32,151 bases of DNA from Chloroflexota bacterium (GTDB lineage Bacteria > Chloroflexota > Anaerolineae > Anaerolineales > UBA4823). Below, in pieces: positions 26,001 through 32,151 of this stretch. Position numbers and translations under genes: made by a program. Under the pieces are notes generated by a model that worked only from the letters and a program-made list of their open reading frames with translations, had not been told where the DNA came from and searched no databases. Location: the NCBI GenBank assembly GCA_020349245.1, contig CP070764.1, positions 2,860,872-2,893,022 of the forward strand, in the 5' to 3' direction. How positions within the stretch are numbered: position 1 is the first letter of the stretch; every line of letters starts with the position of its first letter.

Positions 26001-26660
26001 GAATATCTTCTCAAAACAATGCGCAGTATTGTTTTTTATGCAAAAGGGCAATGGTTGCAGGCTTTAAATGAAACTCGTGCTCTCCTGAAGGAAGCTAAGT
26101 GTAATGGTGATATGCAGGGACAATCCAATTTTGTTTCCAACCTAGCTCTTATTACTTTAGAGCTTAATCGTTTCGCGGCTTTGAGTGAATGGAACGAGGT
26201 TGAAAGGGAAATAAAAGAATCATTAGACATTGGATTAGAGATCACAAAGTCAAACCATCCCCGGTATAGACTGGCGATCACCCATGCCCGAAAGGGAGAC
26301 TCCGGTAAAGCTCAAGAATTATATGAGGAAGAAAAAAACACCATTGCAGGTCCGGAGGTGTACATGGATCAAGTGCTGCGCTTATGGACCGAATTTGAAC
26401 TCGCCTATGCAGATGAGCGCTGGTCAGAATCCATCGCGGCCTGCGAATCCCTGGTTGAAATCTGTGAGCGCTCAGAGCACCGCTGGGATTGGGCGCGCAG
26501 GTTGATCGATCTGGGTGATGCATATCTTGGACGTAACGAACCAGGCGATCTCGAAAAAGTCCGGGAGATTTACCAGCAATCCCTGGACATGTTCATCGAG
26601 ATGGGTGCACCGGGCTATATCAAGGTGCTGGAAGAACGCTTGGGATCGATCGGTGATTAG
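23094..26660 (+). CDS. Class III nucleotidyl cyclase / AAA ATPase / TPR regulatory protein (second copy)
   Basis: This 1188-residue paralogue is co-linear with the preceding gene. The cyclase domain has Asp73 (YMDVVGST), Asp117 (YTGDGFKAVFG), Asn192 and Arg196 (VNLAVRI), and also the Arg113 substitution. The ATPase has GEAGVGKS and a Walker B in VLFLEDIHWADD. The helical C-terminal ~500 residues contain TPRs (EEALQVYRQGIDLYQTLEDC and similar) and diverge most from the first copy, as expected if they bind different partners. AGAAGG precedes ATG 23094 by 7 nt. Its TAG stop comes about 16 codons earlier than in the first copy, and the homologous tail continues as untranslated sequence. It is probably transcribed with the first copy. 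Such proteins are thought to couple ligand- or protein-sensing by the TPR part to nucleotide synthesis. Confidence 0.9.
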   Translation: MGSSLAEQIEHLKQAIAEIEAQRRILGDVAANVSLAPIHQKLAELEAQAETPPEEPAEIPTRHRKLVTLLYMDVVGSTAMTQHLDPEDTLEIMDNALPRLAAPIEVHGGHVTRYTGDGFKAVFGDPVAREDDPEHAIRAGLEILEVAKSLAQELETEWGIEEFQVRIGIDTGLAALGGQTEAEDTVMGKVVNLAVRIESAAPPGGLLISHNTYRHVRGVFNVESQEAITAKGFPEPVLVYLVRELKPRAFRVQTRGVEGIETRMVGREAELKFLQDALLTAIEEGEGQVITISGEAGVGKSRLLYEFQNWIELLPEPLIRFYQGRGRQESQGLPYSLLRDLFAFRFQILDDDSGDEAREKIETGFCDILGVNDAGLLRAHILGQLLGFDFSGSPHLMGLLEDAKQLRNRGLIYLGEYFQAVSIEAPTVLFLEDIHWADDSSLDFVNHLGHRTVQQRTLIVAAARHSLFERRPYWGEGLSFHRRVELEPLSRRESRQLVAEILKLAEDIPTQLRELVIHGAEGNPFYLEELIKMLIEDGVVITGDETWVIDPTRLEQVDVPSTLAGVLQARLDSLPPEERTVLQQASVVGRLFWDRIVAYIQSEAGDGNPDIVPPALTSLRGKELVYRHEESAFVDTCEYIFKHEVLREVTYESVLKRLRRTYHGIVADWLIANSGERIGELKGLIAEHLLLAKRKDQALPYFIQAGETALASYANPEAERYFRTALTLSPTEDQRAKLLSGLGEALNRQGQTEEALQVYRQGIDLYQTLEDCDGIAYLYTRSSQADYIDNQKRWGLCQEGLALLENAPDSLGLARLLVEAGRVAYFYGVSDEVAPLCNRAMGMAERIGSIEVQADARITLSMLSEDFVQSVTTLKDVVALTEANGLLGTAARAHNNLGFLVGNLGELESAFEHFIRAAEIARLMGDTGGVCFFLQNAHEVACNLGRLQEASQILTEIEQIQSFAPGAWTEYLLKTMRSIVFYAKGQWLQALNETRALLKEAKCNGDMQGQSNFVSNLALITLELNRFAALSEWNEVEREIKESLDIGLEITKSNHPRYRLAITHARKGDSGKAQELYEEEKNTIAGPEVYMDQVLRLWTEFELAYADERWSESIAACESLVEICERSEHRWDWARRLIDLGDAYLGRNEPGDLEKVREIYQQSLDMFIEMGAPGYIKVLEERLGSIGD

Positions 26661-26693
26661 GGAATGGATAATAGACCCGGTCCTTGAGGTTCG

Positions 26694-26790
26694 GGGTTGG
26701 GATATTTGCTACTGGTTGTTCTTTCCGGGCTTGTTGATAATCATTGAAGATTAGACATTCAAAATTGGTAATTAGCTGAGGAGCTCGTTG
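26694..26790 (+). repeat. Remnant of the cyclase duplication unit (possible trace of a third copy)
   Basis: The flank after the second copy resembles the flank after the first: GGGTTGGGATATT occurs at 26694-26706 and at 23012-23024, and a later GAxxTTAGAxATTCAAA stretch is shared. From 26767 the match runs on into sequence resembling the ribosome-site/start region of the second copy (23086 onward), but the frame is broken by TGA and fades by ~26790. Confidence 0.55.
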
Positions 26791-26857
26791 GTCAAAATCG
26801 TCTGGGGGATTAACCAGGTGGGAACCGGTAGTTTACCTGAGCAAGGATATATAAATC

Positions 26858-28204
26858 ATGAAAAAATCTTACTTCCCTGTATTGGTGATCTTTCTGGTGT
26901 TATCCGCCAGCGCCTGCACGCCTGAATCTCCCCCAAGTCGAACAATCGTCTTAACGACTCAGCCTGAAACGCAAGTCCCCACAGATTTGCCAATCGCTTC
27001 CGCGACCACAACAAACCAGACAAGCACCCCCAAAACAAGTCCTGTAACTTTGACTCCTACTCCCCAATTCTCACACCGCATTGGCATACGGTTGGTTTCA
27101 GGGGAAGCCGAGTTCTACGATCGCCTGACAGGGGATAAATTCGTCCCACGCGGATACAACTACGTTCGCCTGGCTCCCATGTCACAGACCAATCCGGGAT
27201 TATGGCACTCCACTTTAAATCCTGGTTATTATGATCGCGAACGAGCTGGTGCAGCCCTGCAAGCGATGCACGCTGAAGGATATAACGTTGTGCGTATATT
27301 CGTCGATTGCTGCCGAGAAGGGAACAACGTCGGGGATCCGGCAGGGGGGATTTCAACCGCCTACCTGGAGAATGTGATCGATTTCCTCGAAAAGGCCAAA
27401 GCCAATGAGATTTACGTCCTGTTGATATCGGACCTCACACCTGCACAGGGAGGTTATGACGATATGTGGCAGCACTGCTGCGAGACATTCGCTGGTGAAA
27501 ACCTGCGCTACCTGACCCCCGGAGGTCACAGGGGCGAACGCAGGTTCAACCAGGATTTGATCCGCGCCCTCATTGATGCGGGTGCACCTCTCGAGGCGAT
27601 CTTCGCCTATGACCTGACCAACGAAGTGCACTTTAACCTGGATAAACCACCTTTCAGCCTGACTGCAGGGAAAGTTACTACTGCAAACAATAAGACATAC
27701 GATATGGCCGTAGCAGAGGATAAGCGGCGAATGATGGATGAGAACCTGGTCTATTGGATCGATCAACAGCGTGCTGCTATCCTGGAGGTCGATCCCAGCG
27801 CCCTAGTCACGGTCAGCTTTCCAGCCATCAACAGCGGACAAACCACCGTGGACCCCCGCCCCGCGATCTGGGAATCAACAGCCGATTTTGTCGATCTGCA
27901 CACCTACCTGGGATGGGGGTTGAGCCTGGATCAGTACATGGAACGCTTCGGAGTTGATCAGACCCCTGAGAAACCGATCATCCTGGGTGAGTTCGGGGCT
28001 TCAAACCGCGCCTATCCCACTGCGGACAGTGCTGGGCAGGCATTGAAGGAATGGCAGGTTGCATCATGCAAATACGGCTTCGATGGCTGGCTGCTGTGGA
28101 CCTGGGATGGGTTCGAACAAGCCGAGCTGTGGAATGGGATAAGCGAGAACGGCGAAATCAGCAGCATCCTTTCACCATTAAACCGGCCAGATCCGTGCAA
28201 ATGA
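26858..28204 (+). CDS. GH5/cellulase-like lipoprotein glycoside hydrolase
   Basis: This 448-residue exported protein begins with a lipoprotein signal (MKKSYFPVLVIFLVLSASAC, lipid Cys20), then a Thr/Pro-rich linker (~25-70). The catalytic part resembles (beta/alpha)8 GH5-type enzymes: FVPRGYNYVRLAP, EGYNVVRIFVDCC, the acid/base Glu256 in YDLTNEVHF, FVDLHTYLG, the nucleophile Glu378 in IILGEFGAS and GWLLWTWDG near the end. Both presumed catalytic glutamates are present. Two vicinal cysteine pairs (151-152 and 207-208) are unusual for this fold. AAGGA lies ~10 nt before the ATG. It follows the cyclase genes by ~200 bp, but nothing shows that they share a transcript. Likely role: cleavage of a polysaccharide outside the cell; substrate unknown. 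Confidence 0.82.
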   Translation: MKKSYFPVLVIFLVLSASACTPESPPSRTIVLTTQPETQVPTDLPIASATTTNQTSTPKTSPVTLTPTPQFSHRIGIRLVSGEAEFYDRLTGDKFVPRGYNYVRLAPMSQTNPGLWHSTLNPGYYDRERAGAALQAMHAEGYNVVRIFVDCCREGNNVGDPAGGISTAYLENVIDFLEKAKANEIYVLLISDLTPAQGGYDDMWQHCCETFAGENLRYLTPGGHRGERRFNQDLIRALIDAGAPLEAIFAYDLTNEVHFNLDKPPFSLTAGKVTTANNKTYDMAVAEDKRRMMDENLVYWIDQQRAAILEVDPSALVTVSFPAINSGQTTVDPRPAIWESTADFVDLHTYLGWGLSLDQYMERFGVDQTPEKPIILGEFGASNRAYPTADSAGQALKEWQVASCKYGFDGWLLWTWDGFEQAELWNGISENGEISSILSPLNRPDPCK

Positions 28205-28592
28205 GATTGTGTGATTCCATTTACCTGTAGCTAGTCTTCTGTATATCTGCGGTCTGGCTATATAATGTTTTCTGGAATACCAGAATTGAACCTGGGGGTC
28301 TATACGATTGAATGTTTTATTTTCCTGGTACAAGCTACCCTCGTCCTCTGATCAGGCAATTCGAGACCTGGCTGATGCTCTGCTCCACCTTTAATTATCT
28401 GCTATTCATCCTGCTTCTCCCAGCCGTCCATTTCGAATCCAAATAATCCAAGTGAATGGATTCATAACAAGACACCATAATCCCCTCCAGGAATAATCAA
28501 ATTTAACCAACAACTCTGATCGCCTTTCACCTGAATTGGGCGATCAGAGCTTGGGTATGCCTTTTTGACCTAGTTCATCACCAGACTCGTGT
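28205..28592. other. Convergent intergenic region
   Basis: This ~390-bp gap lies between convergent genes. Apart from the strong inverted repeat at 28514-28549 nothing was recognised, and no frame looks coding. Confidence 0.5.
28514..28549 (+). terminator. Inverted repeat between convergent genes, probable (bidirectional) terminator
   Basis: CTCTGATCGCC (28514-28524) and GGCGATCAGAG (28539-28549) form a perfect 11-bp stem with a 14-nt loop. A CTTTTTG run follows 13 nt later on the plus strand; no clean T-run follows on the minus strand. Placement between two converging stops supports a terminator. Confidence 0.6.
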
Positions 28593-29234
28593 TCATGAAA
28601 TCATGCGATTCTTTGCCTGGTTCCGCATAATTGCGACAATAACCACGATAACCAAGGATATAACACACGTAAAGAAGTAAACGATCAAGCCACTAACCAC
28701 TGCAGCAACGGGTTTCGCTGCCAGGTTGAAAAACTCCCAGACCATGTTGGGCCCGACAGCCATTACAATTCGTGGAAATTGACCGCCATCCAGGTACCGG
28801 CAAGAGAATGTGTGGATGCCCGGCTGATCAACACTGATGCTCGTCATCATTACCCCAGCATGTTCATTATCCTGGGTGGAGTAGATCTCTCCTTCAACAA
28901 ATGGTGTGACAAGTTCGATCTCTTTTCCAGAAGCTTTTGAGGTCAATTTACAATTAATTCTTGGCGGATATTGTGAACGCACATAATACACCCCATCTAT
29001 ATCACTCCGATATTCGTAGTAAACTGCATAAGCACCTGACTTTGTAAAATTAATTTCCGCAGTACCTGGCACAACCACTCTGACTAGTTTTTCAATATCA
29101 AAAGCTTCCAATACTCCAGGAAGTTTCGGTACATTTCTGTATACGAGTATTCCGGTCAATCCACAGGTAAATACCGGCAATAGGAATGCTAATACGTAAA
29201 ACCAGCGGGATGGTTTAATATTGTTCCCCGACAT
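28593..29234 (-). CDS. Membrane-anchored protein with an extracytoplasmic beta domain
   Basis: This 213-residue protein has two membrane segments, one near residues 12-32 (WFYVLAFLLPVFTCGLTGIL) and one near 180-205 (PVAAVVSGLIVYFFTCVISLVIVV). Between them is a ~145-residue domain that should face outward: AEINFTKSGAYAVYYEYRS, INCKLTSKASGKEIEL and ISVDQPGIHTFSCRYLDGG look like beta strands of a sandwich, with two cysteines that could pair. ATG 29234 is chosen for AGGAGG 6 nt upstream; the frame runs open to 29336 without a better start. I do not recognise the family. The terminal RNQAKNR tail is cytoplasmic. Confidence 0.72.
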   Translation of the reverse strand: MSGNNIKPSRWFYVLAFLLPVFTCGLTGILVYRNVPKLPGVLEAFDIEKLVRVVVPGTAEINFTKSGAYAVYYEYRSDIDGVYYVRSQYPPRINCKLTSKASGKEIELVTPFVEGEIYSTQDNEHAGVMMTSISVDQPGIHTFSCRYLDGGQFPRIVMAVGPNMVWEFFNLAAKPVAAVVSGLIVYFFTCVISLVIVVIVAIMRNQAKNRMIS

Positions 29235-29865
29235 GAGATACCTCCTTGATTTGTCCATTATCATAGTGAATGTATTTTTATTATCGATATACCTGACGCA
29301 CAAAACATCCAAATGAACGCACAAACAAGATAACATCTTTGGGAAACCAAGACATGCTTCTGTATAGCTATTTTGAGCTATACTCGGGTCCTGTCTCTTT
29401 CCCGATACTTAGGAGGGGAAATAGTATACAAATGTTAGAGTATCCAAATGAATTTAACCAACCATGGGTAATATCCATTGAAGATTCTGGCCACCATCAA
29501 TTTAATCCCATCGGCCAGAGAATGCAGCTTAGAGGTGATCATTCTTGCTTTTCATGGAAAACTGAAAGTTGGATTAGTAGGTAAAGTACATCTGGCTATT
29601 TGTAACCTCCTCTTTCATCCATCCAAATCCTGGTCAATTTTTCCCCTGGTCAAATAAAGGATTACCAGAGAATTGGAGTGCTTATTGGTTAAGATTTGAA
29701 TTTCTTACCCCGATGACTTTTATATTCGGGAGAATAATTGGGGGTCGGGTACCAGGTTGATGGTGTATTTGTCCCGCTCATACTCTATGCTCGTTGGCAC
29801 GACAATTTTCAAACCCACCTCTTATGAGACGGTCTTGTCCGAACACCTGAACGGAGGTGAGAAAT

Positions 29866-29979
29866 ATGATAAAAATCCGCATTCTTAACCGCGGCGAGTC
29901 CAGGAATGGCGAAGTGAGCAATCCAGCAGGAAAAAAGGTGATGAAAAAATGCCAGGGTATATCTAGGAACTTTTACTGA
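29866..29979 (+). CDS. Candidate small basic protein (37 aa) with a perfect Shine-Dalgarno
   Basis: GGAGGTGA (29853-29860), an eight-base match to the 16S rRNA tail complement, precedes ATG by 5 nt. The product is short and basic (MIKIRILNRGESRNGE start, KKVMKKCQG later, ending in NFY). No family is recognised and no promoter was found, so it could be a remnant or a leader ORF for the structured region that follows. Confidence 0.35.
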   Translation: MIKIRILNRGESRNGEVSNPAGKKVMKKCQGISRNFY

Positions 29980-30017
29980 ATGTTAAGTATTGAGTAGTCT
30001 TGGACCGTAATGCAGTA

Positions 30018-30232
30018 CCTCCCCATGGTTTTAGGAGGCGATTTGGTTCTCCTTGCGCCTGGTGGATGGGCGATCGCCAGCAAGTTATGGATGATAGACA
30101 ATAGCATTGAGCCTGAGACAGGCTGATAACCTGTTCTCAACCACCCTGGTCAGACCAAGGGAAAGATTAATCATCAACCCGGAACATGTCGCGAGTTCTG
30201 GGCGAGTTTGAGGGAGATTTGCCTGTGCAAAT
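30018..30232. ncRNA. Hairpin-rich non-coding stretch, possible structured RNA
   Basis: Several inverted repeats lie in succession: CCTCC/GGAGG (30018-30022/30034-30038), GGCGAT/ATCGCC (30037-30042/30073-30078), AGCCT/AGGCT (near 30109-30123), CCCGGAAC/GTTCTGGG with one G-U pair (30178-30185/30195-30202) and ATTTGC/GCAAAT around a CTGT loop (near 30218-30232). No large ORF covers them. I could not match 6S, SRP, RNase P, tmRNA or a riboswitch class, and the strand is undecided. Confidence 0.25.
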
Positions 30233-30258
30233 GTTTAAGAAGAAAGGAGAATGCTCCG

Positions 30259-30756
30259 TTATTTCACCTGGATATTTCCTTTCCCCCATTCAAATAAAGC
30301 CAAACTGAAAAGATTTCCCTGATCATTGCAGTCTGAGCCGAAACCCAAGGCTGGCAGCAGTTCAGTTGGGAGAATAAAACTTTGCAGGTCAGGGGCTGCG
30401 TTAGTCCCTTCTCCATTGTCCTGAAGCTGCCAGGTGAAATCAAACCCGACCGGTATCCGAACCGGATCGTTTGACCTGGTAACAATGCCTCCTAACCAGG
30501 CGGTATTCCCATCAACTGATAGGCAATTTACCTCAAAGTGGATCTTCAGCTGCCCTTGTTCATGAAACTCGCCTTGTCCACTTACAATCCCCTCTGCATC
30601 GATTTGAGCCAGAAATCCATAAGTTTCAGAATTTCCGCCTTCAAGATCCAACTTTCCCCCGGCAGAAACTTGGTGGACAGGTTCACTGGCAAGCGCGACT
30701 GTTGCCGCCAACAAAGTGAAAACGAAAATGATTACGATCAGGATCTTGGTATGCAT
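30259..30756 (-). CDS. Secreted protein of unknown function (165 aa)
   Basis: A Sec signal peptide (HTKILIVIIFVFTLLAATVALA, likely cleaved after ALA near residue 23) is followed by an all-beta-looking domain: GGKLDLEGGNSETYGFLAQI, GIVSGQGEFHEQGQLKIHFEV, CLSVDGNTAWLGGIVTRS and FGSDCNDQGNLF. Two cysteines may form a disulfide. The GQGEF...VxCLxVxGNxAxxGG pattern recurs in secreted Chloroflexota-type proteins as far as I remember, but I cannot name a domain. ATG 30756 is chosen for GGAGGG 4-5 nt upstream; an in-frame ATG 18 nt earlier is less likely. It lies downstream of the serine protease gene, with that gene's terminator in between. Confidence 0.7.
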   Translation of the reverse strand: MHTKILIVIIFVFTLLAATVALASEPVHQVSAGGKLDLEGGNSETYGFLAQIDAEGIVSGQGEFHEQGQLKIHFEVNCLSVDGNTAWLGGIVTRSNDPVRIPVGFDFTWQLQDNGEGTNAAPDLQSFILPTELLPALGFGSDCNDQGNLFSLALFEWGKGNIQVK

Positions 30757-30985
30757 TATGCCCTCCAATACCAATTCTATTGCGGATCAATAATTATGGG
30801 TGTAGTTTTGGAATCAGCAATTATGATGATCCACGCTGGATTTATAAAGTATATAGTAATATTTCGAAAAATCAAGGAAAAAATTTCCTGGGTGTCAGGA
30901 TGTTTTTCTGATCAGGACAACGGTGATATTCTTTGCCCGGTCATCGAGGATTACCAATTGAAACACAGCCCCTTGCACAGAAATA

Positions 30986-31008
30986 AGACCCTGGATAACC
31001 CAGGGTCT
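30986..31008 (-). terminator. Terminator of the serine protease gene
   Basis: AGACCCTGG (30986-30994) and CCAGGGTCT (31000-31008) form a perfect 9-bp stem with a 5-nt loop, 30 nt beyond the protease stop. On the minus strand the stem is followed by TATTTCTGT. Confidence 0.75.
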
Positions 31009-31038
31009 CATTTCTATGGTAAAGCACGTTTAGAAAAG

Positions 31039-31857
31039 TTAATTTCCTAGAAAAGTACTGACCCAGTCAAGCGACCAGGAACGATCCATGCGGAAGACGC
31101 CGCCGGTGCCGGCGCAGTTGCCGTTGATGCCGAAGGAGGTCACGCCACCGACTACATTGGTACCGTCAATGAAATTCGGACCGCCCGAGTCACCAAAGCA
31201 GGTGCCACCGGTGGAGTGGTTGTTCGAGAGCAAAAGTGAGAAATCGCCTGTGAAGCCGGGGACATTGATCTGGTTCAACTTGGGATTTGCCACCATGCGG
31301 ACCCGAACATTATTCTCTTTCCAGGAAGCCGCATCGGGAAAGCTCATTTGAAGTCCATAACCCACAGCCGTGAAAGTGACATCCTGCAGACCACGACGGG
31401 TCTTGAAGCTATCCAGCTGGTTCAACTGGGGCAGGACGCCATATTCATCCAAGTTTACAGGTTGATCCAGGATGACCACACCCACATCACGGAAAAAGAA
31501 GGCGTTGGGATTGTAATCCGGATGGGTATATGGCGTACCTTCGATGGCTCCGCTACCAGGGCCGCCGTATGGATAGAGCGGGAATGGAACACTGTCATAG
31601 GTCATGTCCGCGTTAAACCAGACGCGTGCAGCATACGCACCGTCCGTGCAGTGCCCAGCGGTAAGGAAGACATCTGGCGCAATCAATGTACCGCTACAGC
31701 GCCAGGCAGGTTGTCCAGGACCCGCATCGGCGACCATCAGCCCTACATAGGGATGACCATCGCCGTCTAATTCACCATCGGTAATCGCACCGGCAAAGCC
31801 AACCACGCCGAACACCAAGACCAATGAGAGTACAAGTGCAATTATTACTTTTTTCAT
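31039..31857 (-). CDS. Secreted S1 (trypsin/chymotrypsin-fold) serine protease
   Basis: This secreted peptidase (272 residues) has a Sec signal (MKKVIIALVLSLVLVFGVVGFAGA). The catalytic triad is complete: His69 in LTAGHC, Asp124 in FFRDVGVVIL and Ser224 in CFGDSGGP. The residue at the chymotrypsin-189 position is Gly218 rather than Asp, so trypsin-like Arg/Lys specificity is unlikely. Cysteine pairs (C54/C70 and C220/C248) fit conserved disulfides. No long propeptide is present; mature protein may begin near ITDGELDG. GGAG lies ~10 nt before the ATG. A leader of ~290 nt within the window contains the 3' part of a c-di-GMP-I riboswitch and an intrinsic terminator, so expression is probably controlled by c-di-GMP. 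Confidence 0.92.
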   Translation of the reverse strand: MKKVIIALVLSLVLVFGVVGFAGAITDGELDGDGHPYVGLMVADAGPGQPAWRCSGTLIAPDVFLTAGHCTDGAYAARVWFNADMTYDSVPFPLYPYGGPGSGAIEGTPYTHPDYNPNAFFFRDVGVVILDQPVNLDEYGVLPQLNQLDSFKTRRGLQDVTFTAVGYGLQMSFPDAASWKENNVRVRMVANPKLNQINVPGFTGDFSLLLSNNHSTGGTCFGDSGGPNFIDGTNVVGGVTSFGINGNCAGTGGVFRMDRSWSLDWVSTFLGN

Positions 31858-32072
31858 TTTTTATTATCTCCAGTGATGATTGATTTAGTTTTATGTTCGA
31901 AAGATATGGATTTACTGGTTATCTTGGATAATACTCTCCTTTCTCCAGAAGGAAATTGTCTGTTCATATTTACCTGAATAACTGCAATATGCATTAGCAC
32001 CTAATTGGTCATGACCCCTGGACTGCGAACTCATTGGTCCGATTTTTCAGGAGCTCACAAAACAAAATTAAA

Positions 32073-32105
32073 ACCGCCAGACGTATGTTTCAGCAGTCTG
32101 GCGGT
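32073..32105 (-). terminator. Riboswitch-controlled intrinsic terminator in the protease leader
   Basis: ACCGCCAGAC and GTCTGGCGGT (plus-strand arms 32073-32082 and 32096-32105) form a perfect 10-bp stem. On the minus strand it is followed by a T-rich tract (TTTAATTTTGTTTT, 32059-32072). Its 5' arm on that strand is the 3' strand of the aptamer next to it, so the two structures exclude each other. Confidence 0.88.
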
Positions 32106-32151
32106 CTGCTCGCAGCAGATCCATGACTTTGCGTCCCCACCTCGCGGTGGG
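32090..32151 (-). promoter_or_regulatory. c-di-GMP-I (GEMM) riboswitch aptamer, 5' end beyond the window
   Basis: Read on the minus strand: a CACC/GGTG helix (32146-32149/32138-32141) capped by a GCGA tetraloop, then the hallmark GGGACGCAAAG (GGACGCAAAG at 32127-32136), then a second helix in which AGUC (32125-32128) pairs with GACU (32095-32098) and CUGCU/AGCAG (32114-32118/32106-32110) closes the tip. The Vibrio Vc2 aptamer has the same layout with AGCC...GGUU in place of AGUC...GACU, so the pairing is kept by compensating changes. The conserved GGCAAACC-like 5' part should lie just past 32151. It precedes the serine protease gene by ~230 nt. Confidence 0.85.

Larger units (their letters stand above)
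29235..30258. other. Long intergenic region with a small ORF and clustered hairpins
   Basis: About 1 kb carries no convincing large gene. An 81-codon frame at 29339-29584 lacks a ribosome site and was not accepted. Two items are listed separately: a 37-codon ORF with an excellent ribosome site (29866-29979) and a hairpin-rich stretch (30018-30232). The first ~500 bp hold the promoter of the membrane-anchored protein gene (minus strand), not identified. Confidence 0.4.

Noticed and set aside
29339..29584. 81-codon open frame on the plus strand
   Set aside because: It starts at TTG without a ribosome site, has no recognisable domain, and lies in AT-rich sequence where chance frames of this length are expected.
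30070..30078. GCGATCGCC palindrome as a HIP1-like element
   Set aside because: A single occurrence in non-cyanobacterial-looking DNA; treated only as part of the local inverted repeats.
30120..30210. CTGGTCAG...CCGGAAC stretch suggestive of an SRP RNA
   Set aside because: The diagnostic apical loop pairing and GGAAGCAGCC sequence of SRP RNA are absent.
1..32151. CRISPR arrays, tRNA/rRNA genes, insertion sequences, integrase or phage genes
   Set aside because: Scanned by eye on both strands; no regularly spaced identical repeats, no tRNA T-loop plus CCA-type end, and no transposase or integrase motif was found.

Overview
The window looks like a chromosomal segment of an anaerobic Chloroflexota bacterium, most probably Anaerolineae. 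This is an inference from gene content and moderate GC: a tungsten/molybdenum aldehyde:ferredoxin oxidoreductase, twin giant class III cyclase/ATPase/TPR proteins, lipoproteins with Thr/Pro-rich linkers, and an Aap-type amino-acid transporter. No rRNA, tRNA, CRISPR array, integrase or transposase was seen.

Layout. 1-3.1 kb: the 3' part of an aldehyde:ferredoxin oxidoreductase gene and a class III aminotransferase 21 bp behind it, a plausible amine-to-aldehyde-to-acid pair. 3.1-6.2 kb: a possible structured leader, a secreted or membrane-anchored thermonuclease with a lamin-tail domain, a convergent MFS exporter, and a small uncharacterised protein. 6.4-8.4 kb: a BtrH-N/DUF4872-type protein lacking the usual Cys and His, co-directional with a carbonyl-reductase-like SDR. 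8.8-13.25 kb: a complete amino-acid ABC transporter operon (aapJQMP order) with a strong hairpin between the binding-protein and permease genes and a textbook terminator at the end. 13.3-16 kb: two minus-strand genes, a KASIII/HMG-CoA-synthase-like enzyme and an AAA+ ATPase that closely resembles Rubisco activase. 16.3-18.8 kb, minus strand: a leaderless XRE regulator overlapping a four-helix membrane protein and preceded by three 21-bp-spaced repeats, then a membrane acyltransferase-like protein and a cupin. 19.3-26.8 kb: two tandem paralogous cyclase/AAA/TPR proteins of about 1200 residues, with near-identical patches and traces of a further copy. 26.9-32.15 kb: a GH5-like lipoprotein, a membrane-anchored protein, a secreted protein of unknown function, and a secreted S1 serine protease.

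The right edge carries, on the minus strand, the 3' part of a c-di-GMP-I (GEMM) riboswitch. Its 3' strand doubles as the 5' arm of an intrinsic terminator in the leader of the serine protease gene. Together with the twin nucleotide cyclases this makes second-messenger signalling a theme of the right half.

The strongest items to follow up are the riboswitch/terminator, the Rubisco-activase-like ATPase, the leaderless regulator with its phased operator array, and the mosaic twin cyclases. Family names come from recognising motifs by eye; no database search was run.
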